The notes under the pieces are model-generated. The model was not told the DNA's origin, searched no databases, and saw nothing but the letters and a program-made list of their open reading frames with translations. Positions 1 through 6,694 of a stretch of 13,488 bases of DNA are shown one piece after another. Within the stretch, counting starts at the first letter, position 1, and each line of letters begins with the position of its first letter. The stretch is taken from assembly GCA_038317375.1 (NCBI GenBank), contig JBBQBM010000015.1, positions 1 to 13,488 of the forward strand, given 5' to 3'. Source of the stretch: JBBQBM01 sp038317375 (lineage in GTDB: Bacteria; Patescibacteriota; Saccharimonadia; Saccharimonadales; JAGQMS01). A program made the position numbers and the translations under genes.

Positions 1-82
1 TATAACCGCGAGAAATTAGAAACTTCTCTAGGCTCTCCTTTAGCAAGAACCCTCTGTGGTCAGAACCTATGTATATTTTCAT
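1..82 (-). CDS. rpiB: Ribose-5-phosphate isomerase B, N-terminal fragment (cut by window edge)
   Basis: Only the first 27 codons are present, starting with ATG at 82 and running off the left edge. They read MKIYIGSDHRGFLLKESLEK and onward, which matches the N-terminus of the RpiB/LacA sugar isomerase family (typical start M-K-I-x-I-G-S-D-H-x-G-F-x-L-K). The Asp-His pair of the SDHRG motif lies in the substrate site of the family. RpiB interconverts ribose-5-phosphate and ribulose-5-phosphate in the non-oxidative pentose phosphate pathway. The start lies 3 nt after the GAPDH stop with no good Shine-Dalgarno sequence in between, so translational coupling to the upstream gap gene is likely. The identification is firm for so short a piece, but the remainder of the gene cannot be checked here. 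Confidence 0.85.
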   Translation of the reverse strand, partial: MKIYIGSDHRGFLLKESLEKFLISRGY

Positions 83-85
83 GAG

Positions 86-1141
86 TTAATCTGCGATGAC
101 TACGTCTTCGGGTAAGTTTTCGTTTTTACCACCCGGAATCAATTTACCTACGTCGGCCACTAACTCGACTAGTCGATTACTATAACCCCATTCGTTGTCG
201 TACCAGACAACCACTTTTGCAAGGTTGCCACCGACCACATTTGTCAGTGGTGTATCAATTATTCCGGACAAGCTATTACCGACGTAATCGCTACTAACTA
301 GCTCTTCGTCATTCACGCCAAGTATACCTTGGTAGAAAGGTTCGGCAGTCACTTTCTTTAATACTGCATTTATTTCTTCTTTTGTTGTGTCTCTTTTGAG
401 TAGCATCGTTACGTCGCTCAGTGAAACAACCGGGCTTGGAACACGAATGCTCAAACCATCGAACTTGCCGACCATACTTGGTACTACCTGAGCTACAGCA
501 GTTGCCGCTCCGGTACTAGTCGGAACGATGTTTTGAGAAGCCGCCCGACCTTCGCGCCGATCTTTAGTCGGGCTATCTGTTAGGGTCTGTGATGCCGTAT
601 CGCTGTGCACGGTAGTCAGTAATGCTTTTTCGATACCAAATTCACGATCCATTATATCCATAAAAGCGGCGATACTATTTGTCGTACAGCTGGCGTTACT
701 AACGATATTACCGGCATCTTTTAGCTTATCTTCATTGGCGCCGAGTACGATAGTATCAACACCATCGCCTTTACCGAGGGCTGATATAACAACCTTTTTA
801 GCACCAGCTTTTATATGCGCGCCTGCTTTGTCAGCTTCTGTAAAACGCCCTGTCGATTCTATAACAACGTCTACGTCAAGATCTCCCCATGGCAACATTT
901 CTGGATCTTTCTCGGCGAATACCGGTATGGGAGTACCATCTACAATTATGTTCTTTTCATCAAAACTGACAGTTCCATCAAAAACGCCGTAATTGGAGTC
1001 ATGTTTTAGTAAATAAGCCAAGTGATCTGTGTCTGTGAGATCATTTATCCCGACTATCTCTAGATCCGTGCGTTTAGCTGCAATTCGAAAAGCCAGCCGT
1101 CCGATACGTCCAAAGCCATTGATTGCTACTTTTGTTTTCAT
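86..1141 (-). CDS. gap: Glyceraldehyde-3-phosphate dehydrogenase, type I
   Basis: 351-aa cytosolic enzyme that oxidises and phosphorylates glyceraldehyde-3-phosphate with NAD(P) in glycolysis. The N-terminal Rossmann motif is INGFGRIGR (residues 7-15), followed by N33-D34 of the cofactor-binding GINDLTD segment. The catalytic motif SNASCTTN puts the active-site cysteine at residue 152. PTKDRREGRAASQNIVP and the C-terminal VWYDNEWGYSNR are standard family blocks. The length is normal. I start at ATG 1141 because it begins the conserved MKTKVAINGFGR and has a GGTGGG ribosome site just upstream; an in-frame extension up to 1201 has no family counterpart. It lies 66 nt downstream of the pyrophosphatase gene and 3 nt upstream of rpiB, so the three probably form a leftward transcript. 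A CACCA/TGGTG mini-hairpin sits in the 66-nt gap. Confidence 0.97.
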   Translation of the reverse strand: MKTKVAINGFGRIGRLAFRIAAKRTDLEIVGINDLTDTDHLAYLLKHDSNYGVFDGTVSFDEKNIIVDGTPIPVFAEKDPEMLPWGDLDVDVVIESTGRFTEADKAGAHIKAGAKKVVISALGKGDGVDTIVLGANEDKLKDAGNIVSNASCTTNSIAAFMDIMDREFGIEKALLTTVHSDTASQTLTDSPTKDRREGRAASQNIVPTSTGAATAVAQVVPSMVGKFDGLSIRVPSPVVSLSDVTMLLKRDTTKEEINAVLKKVTAEPFYQGILGVNDEELVSSDYVGNSLSGIIDTPLTNVVGGNLAKVVVWYDNEWGYSNRLVELVADVGKLIPGGKNENLPEDVVIAD

Positions 1142-1207
1142 GTCCCACCTATCTTTATTTACTCTTATGTTTATTTTGCACCAACCCTGGTGTATTAGCA
1201 ATATATG

Positions 1208-1738
1208 CTACTGCTTTTCGTTTTTTGCCCGCTCTACACACTCATTAATAATCTTCCACGCCTCAGAGGCGCCCATAAATCCGCGCACTTTAGTCCCGCC
1301 TTTTTTTAAATCCTTATAGTGGTTGAAATGATGCTCGATCTGTCGCTTCCACTGTTCGCCAAGTTCTTCATAGTTCTTTATCTCGCCATAATGTCGATCG
1401 TCCATAGGGACGCAGATAATCTTATGGTCGTTCTCGCCATCATCCTCGAAGTCCACCATACCTATAACCAGCGCTTCTCTCACGACTACTCCCGTAGGCA
1501 CCGGTTCCGCTGTTACAAGCAAGGTGTCTAGTTCGTCGCCGTCTTCATCGAGAGTTTGTGGGATAAACCCATAATTAACCGGTTTTGCAAAGATGCCTGG
1601 TTCTACTCGGTCTAGAACAAATAGCTCATCGTGACGGTCCCATTCAACTTTTAGCATAGAACCTTTAGGAACTTCAATTACTGTAGTGACATATTCGCCG
1701 TCGACTCCGAATGCTAGTTTATTGAACGGATAACCCAT
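1208..1738 (-). CDS. ppa: Soluble inorganic pyrophosphatase, family I
   Basis: 176-aa cytosolic Mg-dependent enzyme that hydrolyses pyrophosphate to two phosphates, pulling biosynthetic reactions forward. Family I features run in order: IEVPKGS (21-27) with the active-site Glu and Lys, YGFIPQT (56-62), and the metal-binding signature DGDELD at 66-71, where Glu replaces the more common Pro (an accepted variant of the family pattern). The acidic metal-binding stretch and KIICVP follow at 97-111. Length is normal for a bacterial hexameric enzyme. The ATG start has AAGGAG nine nucleotides upstream. A minus-strand extended -10 (TGT-TAGAAT, 1768-1776) upstream overlaps the promoter of the divergent phosphodiesterase gene. 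First gene of the ppa-gap-rpiB group. Confidence 0.96.
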   Translation of the reverse strand: MGYPFNKLAFGVDGEYVTTVIEVPKGSMLKVEWDRHDELFVLDRVEPGIFAKPVNYGFIPQTLDEDGDELDTLLVTAEPVPTGVVVREALVIGMVDFEDDGENDHKIICVPMDDRHYGEIKNYEELGEQWKRQIEHHFNHYKDLKKGGTKVRGFMGASEAWKIINECVERAKNEKQ

Positions 1739-1757
1739 ATTAATATTCTCCTTAATG

Positions 1758-1778
1758 TCTTGCTATAATTCTAACATG
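1758..1778. promoter_or_regulatory. Face-to-face overlapping -10 elements for GDPD (+) and ppa (-)
   Basis: On the plus strand an extended -10, TGC-TATAAT, occupies 1761-1769, six nucleotides before ATG 1776. On the minus strand an extended -10, TGT-TAGAAT, occupies 1776-1768, with the ppa Shine-Dalgarno AAGGAG downstream of it. The two share the centre AATT, forming the imperfect palindrome TGcTAtAATTcTAaCA. No good -35 hexamer is visible for either, which is typical of TG-extended promoters. RNA polymerase should be able to occupy only one direction at a time. Confidence 0.6.
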
Positions 1779-2441
1779 AGATTAGTTAGCCACCGAGGCG
1801 CTGGTGGCTTGGCGCACGAAAACTCGCTACGCGCCATCCAAATCGGTGATTCATACTCACCGGAATTTATTGAAGTCGACGTCCATCGAACATGCGATGG
1901 TGTATTTGTGATGTATCACGGTGATTTAAAGCGAACCTACCTGGGTACGCCGCTAGACGAAACCTATGACGAGCTTAAAACCAAGGTTCCTACCTTATTA
2001 AAGCTAGATGTTTTTTTGAAGTATAATTTTAGATCTAAAATATTATTTGACATAAAGGTCAGAAATTCGACTGATGAACTAATGGCAGCGTTCAAGAAAA
2101 ATCTCCCTAAGGGCCTAGCGTTTACTTCACCACACTTACTTGCGCTGAAACGTTTAAGCAAAGAATTCCCTAAAAGTAAGATTTACATCTCTCAACCCTT
2201 CCACGAAGGTCCGTTTCGACCCATACAACTCGCAAAAAAGTATAGTTTTGCAGGAGTTAGTTTAAATAAGTGGTGGTTGGGACCCTACCCATATTTTGCG
2301 TGCAAACGCTCCAACCTAGAATACTTAAACTATACTGTCGATCGTGCTATAACCATGCGCGTAATCGCTAAAATCTACCCCGGTGTTCTACTAACTACAA
2401 ATCGGCCAGATCGTTTCCCAAAAAACTTACTGAAGAAGTAA
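1776..2441 (+). CDS. Glycerophosphodiester phosphodiesterase family protein
   Basis: 221-aa GDPD-fold enzyme, predicted to hydrolyse glycerophosphodiesters (deacylated phospholipids) to glycerol-3-phosphate and an alcohol. Catalytic and metal-site residues of the family are visible: HRG (H6-R7), HEN at 15-17 (the PEN block), EVD with E33 and D35, then TCDGVFVMYHGD with H48, and FDIKV as the usual E-x-K-like strand. No signal peptide, so probably cytosolic, acting on imported or recycled lipid headgroups. It is slightly short for the family. An upstream in-frame ATG at 1755 lies before the -10 box and would add only SCYNSN, so ATG 1776 is preferred; the TATAAT-N6-ATG spacing predicts a leaderless mRNA. 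Its last 15 nt overlap the 3' end of the convergent fasciclin gene. Specific substrate is not inferable. Confidence 0.85.
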   Translation: MRLVSHRGAGGLAHENSLRAIQIGDSYSPEFIEVDVHRTCDGVFVMYHGDLKRTYLGTPLDETYDELKTKVPTLLKLDVFLKYNFRSKILFDIKVRNSTDELMAAFKKNLPKGLAFTSPHLLALKRLSKEFPKSKIYISQPFHEGPFRPIQLAKKYSFAGVSLNKWWLGPYPYFACKRSNLEYLNYTVDRAITMRVIAKIYPGVLLTTNRPDRFPKNLLKK

Positions 2442-3032
2442 AACCGAGTCGATATAATAAAGCCTGTTTCCTTTGTCGTCCTTGAGGTAGATAAGATCAA
2501 CTTTGGACGTTCGGCCTTTAGCATCTGTAAGTACAAAATGCGAACCGCTTTTTGATACAAATAGCTCGCGTCCGGCAAGTGTAGTGATCTTCTGTCCATC
2601 ACTTAAAGTCAAGTCTGGCGCAACCCCCTCAGCAGAAGGATAGAATATTGCTGCGTGGTAAAGTCTTAGTTCTTCTTTGGCCGGTTCGGGCGTTGACGCA
2701 AGAGGCGTGACGTCGGTTCCTTTGAATGCTGCATTACTAGGCGCAAATAATACAAGTTTTGGGGTTGCCCCCGTGGCATTGGCAACAAGTTTAGTCGAGA
2801 GGTCCGTAGCCGACATAAAATCACCAAACTGTTTAAGACTGGCGTTCTCTTTTAGCGCAAGTATTATGTCTGTAACTTTTACTTCTTTGACTTGGTTTTG
2901 GCTACCCGCTTTATCGAGTGCAGAATCATTCTTATTACCCGTCCAAATAATAAAATAAATCAAGCCTCCGGCTAGAAGTACAACTGGTATTAACAAAAGT
3001 AATGATTTTTTTGATCTTGGAAGCCACTTCAT
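2427..3032 (-). CDS. Membrane-anchored fasciclin (FAS1) domain protein
   Basis: 201 aa. An N-terminal basic segment (WLPRSKK) precedes a hydrophobic helix at about 10-30, suggesting a signal anchor with the rest outside the cell. A linker of polar residues (32-50) leads into one FAS1 domain (about 52-200): VTDIILAL, the hallmark LVLFAPSNAAF (93-103), the LRLYHAAIF block (122-130, conserved YH), and the terminal YYIDSVLLL. FAS1 domains mediate adhesion and surface protein contacts; an adhesion role at the cell surface is inference. There is no lipobox or sortase motif. Expression probably starts from TGT-TATAAT 12 nt upstream, giving a leader of only about 5 nt. The 3' end overlaps the convergent phosphodiesterase gene by 15 nt. 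Confidence 0.88.
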   Translation of the reverse strand: MKWLPRSKKSLLLLIPVVLLAGGLIYFIIWTGNKNDSALDKAGSQNQVKEVKVTDIILALKENASLKQFGDFMSATDLSTKLVANATGATPKLVLFAPSNAAFKGTDVTPLASTPEPAKEELRLYHAAIFYPSAEGVAPDLTLSDGQKITTLAGRELFVSKSGSHFVLTDAKGRTSKVDLIYLKDDKGNRLYYIDSVLLLQ

Positions 3033-3044
3033 ATCTTGAGATTA

Positions 3045-3053
3045 ATTATAACA
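3045..3053 (-). promoter_or_regulatory. Extended -10 promoter of the fasciclin gene
   Basis: The minus strand reads TGT-TATAAT, a perfect -10 with the TG extension, ending 12 nt before the ATG at 3032. It sits in the 34-nt gap after the thioredoxin reductase stop. No -35 match is evident and no Shine-Dalgarno sequence separates it from the start codon. Confidence 0.6.
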
Positions 3054-3066
3054 TGAGCACTAAGAA

Positions 3067-4005
3067 TTAGCGGTTGTGGTGCAGATACTCTCTGATTTTT
3101 AGCGCTGCCGTTGCGCCTTCACCGGTCGCGCTAGCAATCTGCATTGTCGCACCATCCCTAACGTCACCGGCGGCGAACACACCTTCAATATTAGTGCTCA
3201 GATCTTCATTTGTTTTCACAAAGCCAATTTCGCTACGATCGACACCGCTAGATTCTAAGAAGTCGGTTGTTGGCTTTAGTCCGATGAATACAAAAACACC
3301 ATCGCATAAAATTTCTTGCTTTTTGTCAGATGTTTTATTTGTGACGGAAACCTTAGTTACTAATCCATTTTCTCCGGTAATCTCATCCGTTGAAGTATTA
3401 AAATGAATAGTGATTTTGTCCATAAATTCTTTTAGCTCATGTTGCAACACCTCAGAAGCCCTGAGCGAATCGCCACGAACCAAAAGATCAATATGTGACG
3501 CAAACTTGGTTAGGAATATCGATTCTTGAATAGCTGAGTTCCCTCCACCAACAACTACCAACTTTTTATCTCTGTATAAAGGGCCGTCGCAGGTTGCACA
3601 GTAGTGAACACCACGCCCGTAATAGGTGTCTTCGCCCGGAATGCCTAATTTTTTCCAATCGGTACCAGTTGCGATTAGCACACTTCTCGAAAACATTTCT
3701 CCGGCGGTTGTAGAGAGCTTTTTGATTTTACCTTTTCCTTCGAGTGCCGTAACTTCACCATATTCAATTTTTGTACCAAAGCGCTCTGCCTGCTTCCATA
3801 AACCGTCAGCTAAATCCATACCGGTTACGCCTTCTGGGAAACCCGGATAGTTATCAATCTTGTCTGTAATGGCTGCAAGTCCACCTACAACGCCCTTCTC
3901 AACTAAAACAGTCGAGAGATCCTCGCGGGTCGTATATATAGCCGCGCTCAGCGCTGCAGGGCCGGCGCCGATAACCAATACATCGTAAGGTTTATCTGGG
4001 CTCAT
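3067..4005 (-). CDS. trxB: Thioredoxin reductase-like FAD-dependent disulfide reductase
   Basis: 312-aa low-molecular-weight thioredoxin reductase fold, normal length. FAD-binding GAGPAAL (13-19), NYPGFPEGVTG (52-62), the redox-active CATC disulfide at C136-C139, second dinucleotide motif VGGGNSAIQE (152-161), and C-terminal GVFAAGDVRDGA. It should pass electrons from a pyridine nucleotide through FAD to a thioredoxin- or glutaredoxin-type partner. Unusual: the NADPH 2'-phosphate motif (H-R-R-x-x-x-R-A) is VRGDSLRA here (176-183), losing the His and one Arg, so NADPH preference is uncertain; the later RQ block is MQ. It starts 3 nt after the glutaredoxin stop without a Shine-Dalgarno sequence, so the two are co-transcribed and probably coupled. 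No thioredoxin gene is in the window; the adjacent glutaredoxin is a plausible partner. Confidence 0.9.
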   Translation of the reverse strand: MSPDKPYDVLVIGAGPAALSAAIYTTREDLSTVLVEKGVVGGLAAITDKIDNYPGFPEGVTGMDLADGLWKQAERFGTKIEYGEVTALEGKGKIKKLSTTAGEMFSRSVLIATGTDWKKLGIPGEDTYYGRGVHYCATCDGPLYRDKKLVVVGGGNSAIQESIFLTKFASHIDLLVRGDSLRASEVLQHELKEFMDKITIHFNTSTDEITGENGLVTKVSVTNKTSDKKQEILCDGVFVFIGLKPTTDFLESSGVDRSEIGFVKTNEDLSTNIEGVFAAGDVRDGATMQIASATGEGATAALKIREYLHHNR

Positions 4006-4008
4006 AAT

Positions 4009-4257
4009 TTAAGCAATAGCTGGGACTAGTTTGGCTAGGTTCCACCCGACTACCACCTCCCTAGAATCATCATTTTTTGTTACGATCGTGACGGGCACCG
4101 TCATTGCACCGCTCATCTCCAAAACTTCTTTACGACGCTCAGGATTAGTGTCGAGATTTATCTCTTCGTAAGTCATTTGTTTACTTTGCAGCCAACGTTT
4201 TACCATCACACAATAAGAGCAAGTATTAGTAGTATAAATGGCGATGTGTTTTGGCAT
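4009..4257 (-). CDS. Glutaredoxin-family thiol-disulfide oxidoreductase (CSYC)
   Basis: 82-aa cytosolic thioredoxin-fold protein. Active-site CSYC at C13-C16 after the strand HIAIYTTNT, cis-proline motif TVPVTIV, and C-terminal VVVGWN at the glutathione/substrate loop position of NrdH/glutaredoxin-like proteins. Start ATG 4257 has GGGAG six nucleotides upstream. First gene of a two-gene operon with the reductase 3 nt downstream, transcribed from the TTGACA promoter at 4294-4323. The pairing suggests an NrdH-redoxin-like arrangement in which the reductase directly reduces this protein rather than glutathione; that is inference from context. Confidence 0.9.
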   Translation of the reverse strand: MPKHIAIYTTNTCSYCVMVKRWLQSKQMTYEEINLDTNPERRKEVLEMSGAMTVPVTIVTKNDDSREVVVGWNLAKLVPAIA

Positions 4258-4292
4258 TTTTGTCTCCCTAGTGTTTGTTTAGTTGTTTAATA

Positions 4293-4306
4293 CACTATAT
4301 ATAGTG
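4293..4306. repeat. 14-bp perfect palindrome over the -10 of the redox operon
   Basis: CACTATATATAGTG is a perfect inverted repeat lying just after the FKBP stop and covering the -10 of the glutaredoxin-trxB promoter. Position and symmetry fit an operator for a dimeric regulator. It is AT-rich in the centre, so part of the symmetry could simply come from the TATA box. Confidence 0.45.
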
Positions 4307-4323
4307 CTAATGCTTGGTGTCAA
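4294..4323 (-). promoter_or_regulatory. Promoter of the glutaredoxin-trxB operon
   Basis: On the minus strand a perfect -35, TTGACA (4323-4318), lies inside the last codons of the FKBP gene. A -10 follows as TATAGT (4299-4294, 18-nt spacer) or TATATA (4301-4296, 16-nt spacer). The predicted start is about 28-30 nt before the glutaredoxin ATG, leaving room for its GGGAG site. Confidence 0.65.
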
Positions 4324-4870
4324 GTACTTCTATGTCGAATACTAGGTCAGAGTTGGCCGGTACGCCTCCGCTAGCTTGGTCGCCATAGGCCAGTGCCGCC
4401 GGGACAACTAGTCTTCTAAGTCCGCCGACTTTCATGCCCGGAATACCTTGTGTCCAACCGGTGATCAACCTGCCTTCACTCAACTGAAAAGCTATCGGGC
4501 TTCCGCTAGCGAAGGTGTCGTTATTAGCAACGACCGTACCGTCGGCAAGATTTAATCGATAATTGACCGTAATGCAATCGTCAAGTTTCACCTCCTCACC
4601 GTCTCCTATTACAGTATCAATTTTTTGCAATTCCGTTACTTTTGCCTCTAGTTTTAATGGTTCTCCTGGTGTCACCTTGCTTGTTACATTTTCTGCCACT
4701 TTACACGCCTCCTGTGCGGACTGCTGTTCAGCCAGTTGCTGCTGAATCTTAGAAGCCGCGTTATTATCGTTTGTTTGCCTAGATATCAATATTACCGTAA
4801 CAACGGTGCTGGCCAAAAACAAGAACGCCAAGACTAACGATAATCCTCTAACTGTTTTTGAAGTCGCCAT
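4307..4870 (-). CDS. Membrane-anchored FKBP-type peptidyl-prolyl isomerase
   Basis: 187 aa. One N-terminal hydrophobic helix (about 9-30) places the rest outside the membrane; a Gln/Ala-rich, probably coiled segment follows (38-58), then an FKBP domain from about 85 to the end. Family blocks seen: ITVNYRLNLADGTVV, FQLSEGRLITGWTQGIPGMKVGG with the conserved W139, LVVPAALAYGD with Y162, and VPANSDLVFDIEVL. It should catalyse cis-trans isomerisation of prolyl bonds and help fold exported proteins. Two cysteines (56, 99) could form a disulfide. It has no Shine-Dalgarno sequence; its TTGAGT-17-TATAAT promoter ends only 11 nt before ATG, so the leader is very short. Its stop region carries the promoter of the next operon. 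Confidence 0.92.
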   Translation of the reverse strand: MATSKTVRGLSLVLAFLFLASTVVTVILISRQTNDNNAASKIQQQLAEQQSAQEACKVAENVTSKVTPGEPLKLEAKVTELQKIDTVIGDGEEVKLDDCITVNYRLNLADGTVVANNDTFASGSPIAFQLSEGRLITGWTQGIPGMKVGGLRRLVVPAALAYGDQASGGVPANSDLVFDIEVLDTKH

Positions 4871-4881
4871 TTGTATGTCAC

Positions 4882-4910
4882 ATTATAGAAGTTGTAGCCG
4901 ACCAACTCAA
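4882..4910 (-). promoter_or_regulatory. Promoter of the FKBP gene
   Basis: Minus strand: -35 TTGAGT (4910-4905), spacer of exactly 17 nt, -10 TATAAT (4887-4882), then 11 nt to the ATG. The expected start point lies about 4-5 nt before the start codon, so the transcript is near-leaderless. It sits directly after the ABC transporter stop. Confidence 0.7.
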
Positions 4911-4921
4911 AGCTTTTTTCA

Positions 4922-6691
4922 CTACGATATTTCGAAGGCTTTGAGCTGCTTCTTGGTAGCTTCAGTGTTGCGATGATGTTGAAGATCTAGAAGTTTAGAA
5001 TAAATTCCGCCGCTCTTTGCTAGTTCTTCCGGCGACCCAGTCTCCTGGACTACACCTTTTTGCAAAGTAATAATCGTATCAACGTTTTGGATAGTACTCA
5101 ATCTGTGCGCAATAATAATGGTTGTTCGGCCTTTCATGAGTCGCTCCAATGCTTCTTGCACCAAAATCTCGCTCTTGTTGTCCAAACTACTAGTGGCTTC
5201 GTCAAGGATCAAGATTGGCGCATCTTTTAGAATCGCCCTAGCGATGGCGATCCGCTGCTTTTGCCCGCCGGACAGCTTTAGACCGCGCTCGCCAATTTGG
5301 GCATCATATTTATCTTCAAACTTAGAGATAAACTCATGGGCGTTGGCGGCTTTGGAGGCGGCAATAATCTGAGCATCGGTAGCTTTCTGATTAGCGTAGG
5401 CGATGTTTTCACGAATTGTTCCGCTAAATAATGACGGATCCTGGAATACCACACCAATGTTAGATCTTAAGCTATTTTGAGTAACTTTATTAATATCTTG
5501 ATCGTCAATTAAAATCGTACCGCTTGTTGGCTCGTATAGACGCATAAGAAGGTTAGTAATCGTAGTCTTTCCTTCACCGCTTTCGCCGACAAGGGCAATC
5601 TTCGAGTCTGGGCTAATGTCGAAACTTAAGCCTCTCAGAACCGCTTCTTTTGCATATGAGAACTTAACATCCTGGAAGCTAACCGCACCTTTACTTACTC
5701 TTAGGTTCTTAGCCCCCTCGATATCTGTTAGCGTCGACTTCATATCCATAACTTCAAAATAATCTTTACTATCAGCTATTGCCCGCTGAGTATTCTCAAC
5801 TAAAAAGCTAATCGTAAAGATAGGAAAGCGAATATTAAATGCTAGAAGTAGTAACGTAACTGCTTCACCTGGCGTAAACGCACCTTGCGTTGCCCGCACA
5901 AAGATAAACATATTAACCCCAAAGAAAACGATATTCAGTATCGCTCGGCGTTTAGCATCGGCCCTGTGCCATAACTTACTTTGTGGCTTCGAGATATTGT
6001 TAGCTAAAGACAGATGCTTATCAAAAAACCTTAGCTCTGCCTTTTCGCGGATAAAACTCTTAACAACTTTAATTTGGCCAATAGACTCTGCGAAGCGACC
6101 GGTAGCTATGTCGCGGTGTGTGTTTATTTCACCTTGGTAACTCTGCCATTTACCACTCGTTCGCACTGTCATAAAAAGAAATATTGGATAAAGAGTGGCT
6201 AGCATTAAAGCCGTCGGCCAGCTTATCAGTGCGACGAAAATCAACGAAAAGACTGCCGTGAATATAAACTGCAAAAAGTTATTGCTCATAGCCTTTATAA
6301 ACTCTGTGACTTGGTCGATAGAACGGCTAAGCCTGTTAATAATCTTTCCTGTGAGTTCAGTATCAAAATAGTTCTGAGGCAGACTAAGCAAATGGTCAAA
6401 GTACTTGGTGCTAAGAATCCGACGCAACCGAACAGTCATCATGTCACCAATGTAGCCGCCTAAATTATCAAAAACTGTTGTTCCAATATCCTGCAAAAAC
6501 ACCATGCTAACCAAAAACACTACTCGCCCCATATTAGCATCGGCTCCTAGTCGAATCTCGTCAATCAACCAACCGCTAAATAGTGGCCATAATAAATTTG
6601 AGACCGAAAGTAGAATTGAAAACACGCTAATGACGGCGTAATAAGGCCACAGGCTTTTGGCCTGAGATAGTATTTTGAGAATCGGCTTCAC
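4922..6691 (-). CDS. ABC exporter half-transporter (fused membrane and ATPase domains)
   Basis: 589 aa, the usual size of a type IV (MsbA/LmrA-like) half-transporter that works as a dimer in the cytoplasmic membrane. Residues 15-300 hold the transmembrane domain with about six helices. The nucleotide-binding domain follows: A-loop Tyr in FSY (346), Walker A GESGEGKTT (369-377), Q-loop in VVFQDPSLF (415-422), signature LSGGQ (473-477), Walker B ILILDE with catalytic E498, and switch H529 in AHRLST. All catalytic residues are intact. Substrate cannot be read from sequence; lipid, peptide and drug exporters share this form. It starts with GTG 3 nt after the bL25 stop and has no Shine-Dalgarno sequence, so it is translated in a coupled way from the bL25 transcript. 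Confidence 0.93.
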   Translation of the reverse strand: MKPILKILSQAKSLWPYYAVISVFSILLSVSNLLWPLFSGWLIDEIRLGADANMGRVVFLVSMVFLQDIGTTVFDNLGGYIGDMMTVRLRRILSTKYFDHLLSLPQNYFDTELTGKIINRLSRSIDQVTEFIKAMSNNFLQFIFTAVFSLIFVALISWPTALMLATLYPIFLFMTVRTSGKWQSYQGEINTHRDIATGRFAESIGQIKVVKSFIREKAELRFFDKHLSLANNISKPQSKLWHRADAKRRAILNIVFFGVNMFIFVRATQGAFTPGEAVTLLLLAFNIRFPIFTISFLVENTQRAIADSKDYFEVMDMKSTLTDIEGAKNLRVSKGAVSFQDVKFSYAKEAVLRGLSFDISPDSKIALVGESGEGKTTITNLLMRLYEPTSGTILIDDQDINKVTQNSLRSNIGVVFQDPSLFSGTIRENIAYANQKATDAQIIAASKAANAHEFISKFEDKYDAQIGERGLKLSGGQKQRIAIARAILKDAPILILDEATSSLDNKSEILVQEALERLMKGRTTIIIAHRLSTIQNVDTIITLQKGVVQETGSPEELAKSGGIYSKLLDLQHHRNTEATKKQLKAFEIS

Positions 6692-6694
6692 GTT

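Noticed and set aside
1142..1201. N-terminal extension of GAPDH from an upstream in-frame start
   Set aside because: The extra 20 residues precede the universally conserved M-x-x-K-V-A-I-N-G-F-G-R start and contain the ribosome site for ATG 1141.
1526..1543. Mutated pyrophosphatase metal-site motif (DGDELD instead of DGDPLD)
   Set aside because: Glu at this position is an accepted variant of the family I signature; all Asp ligands are kept.
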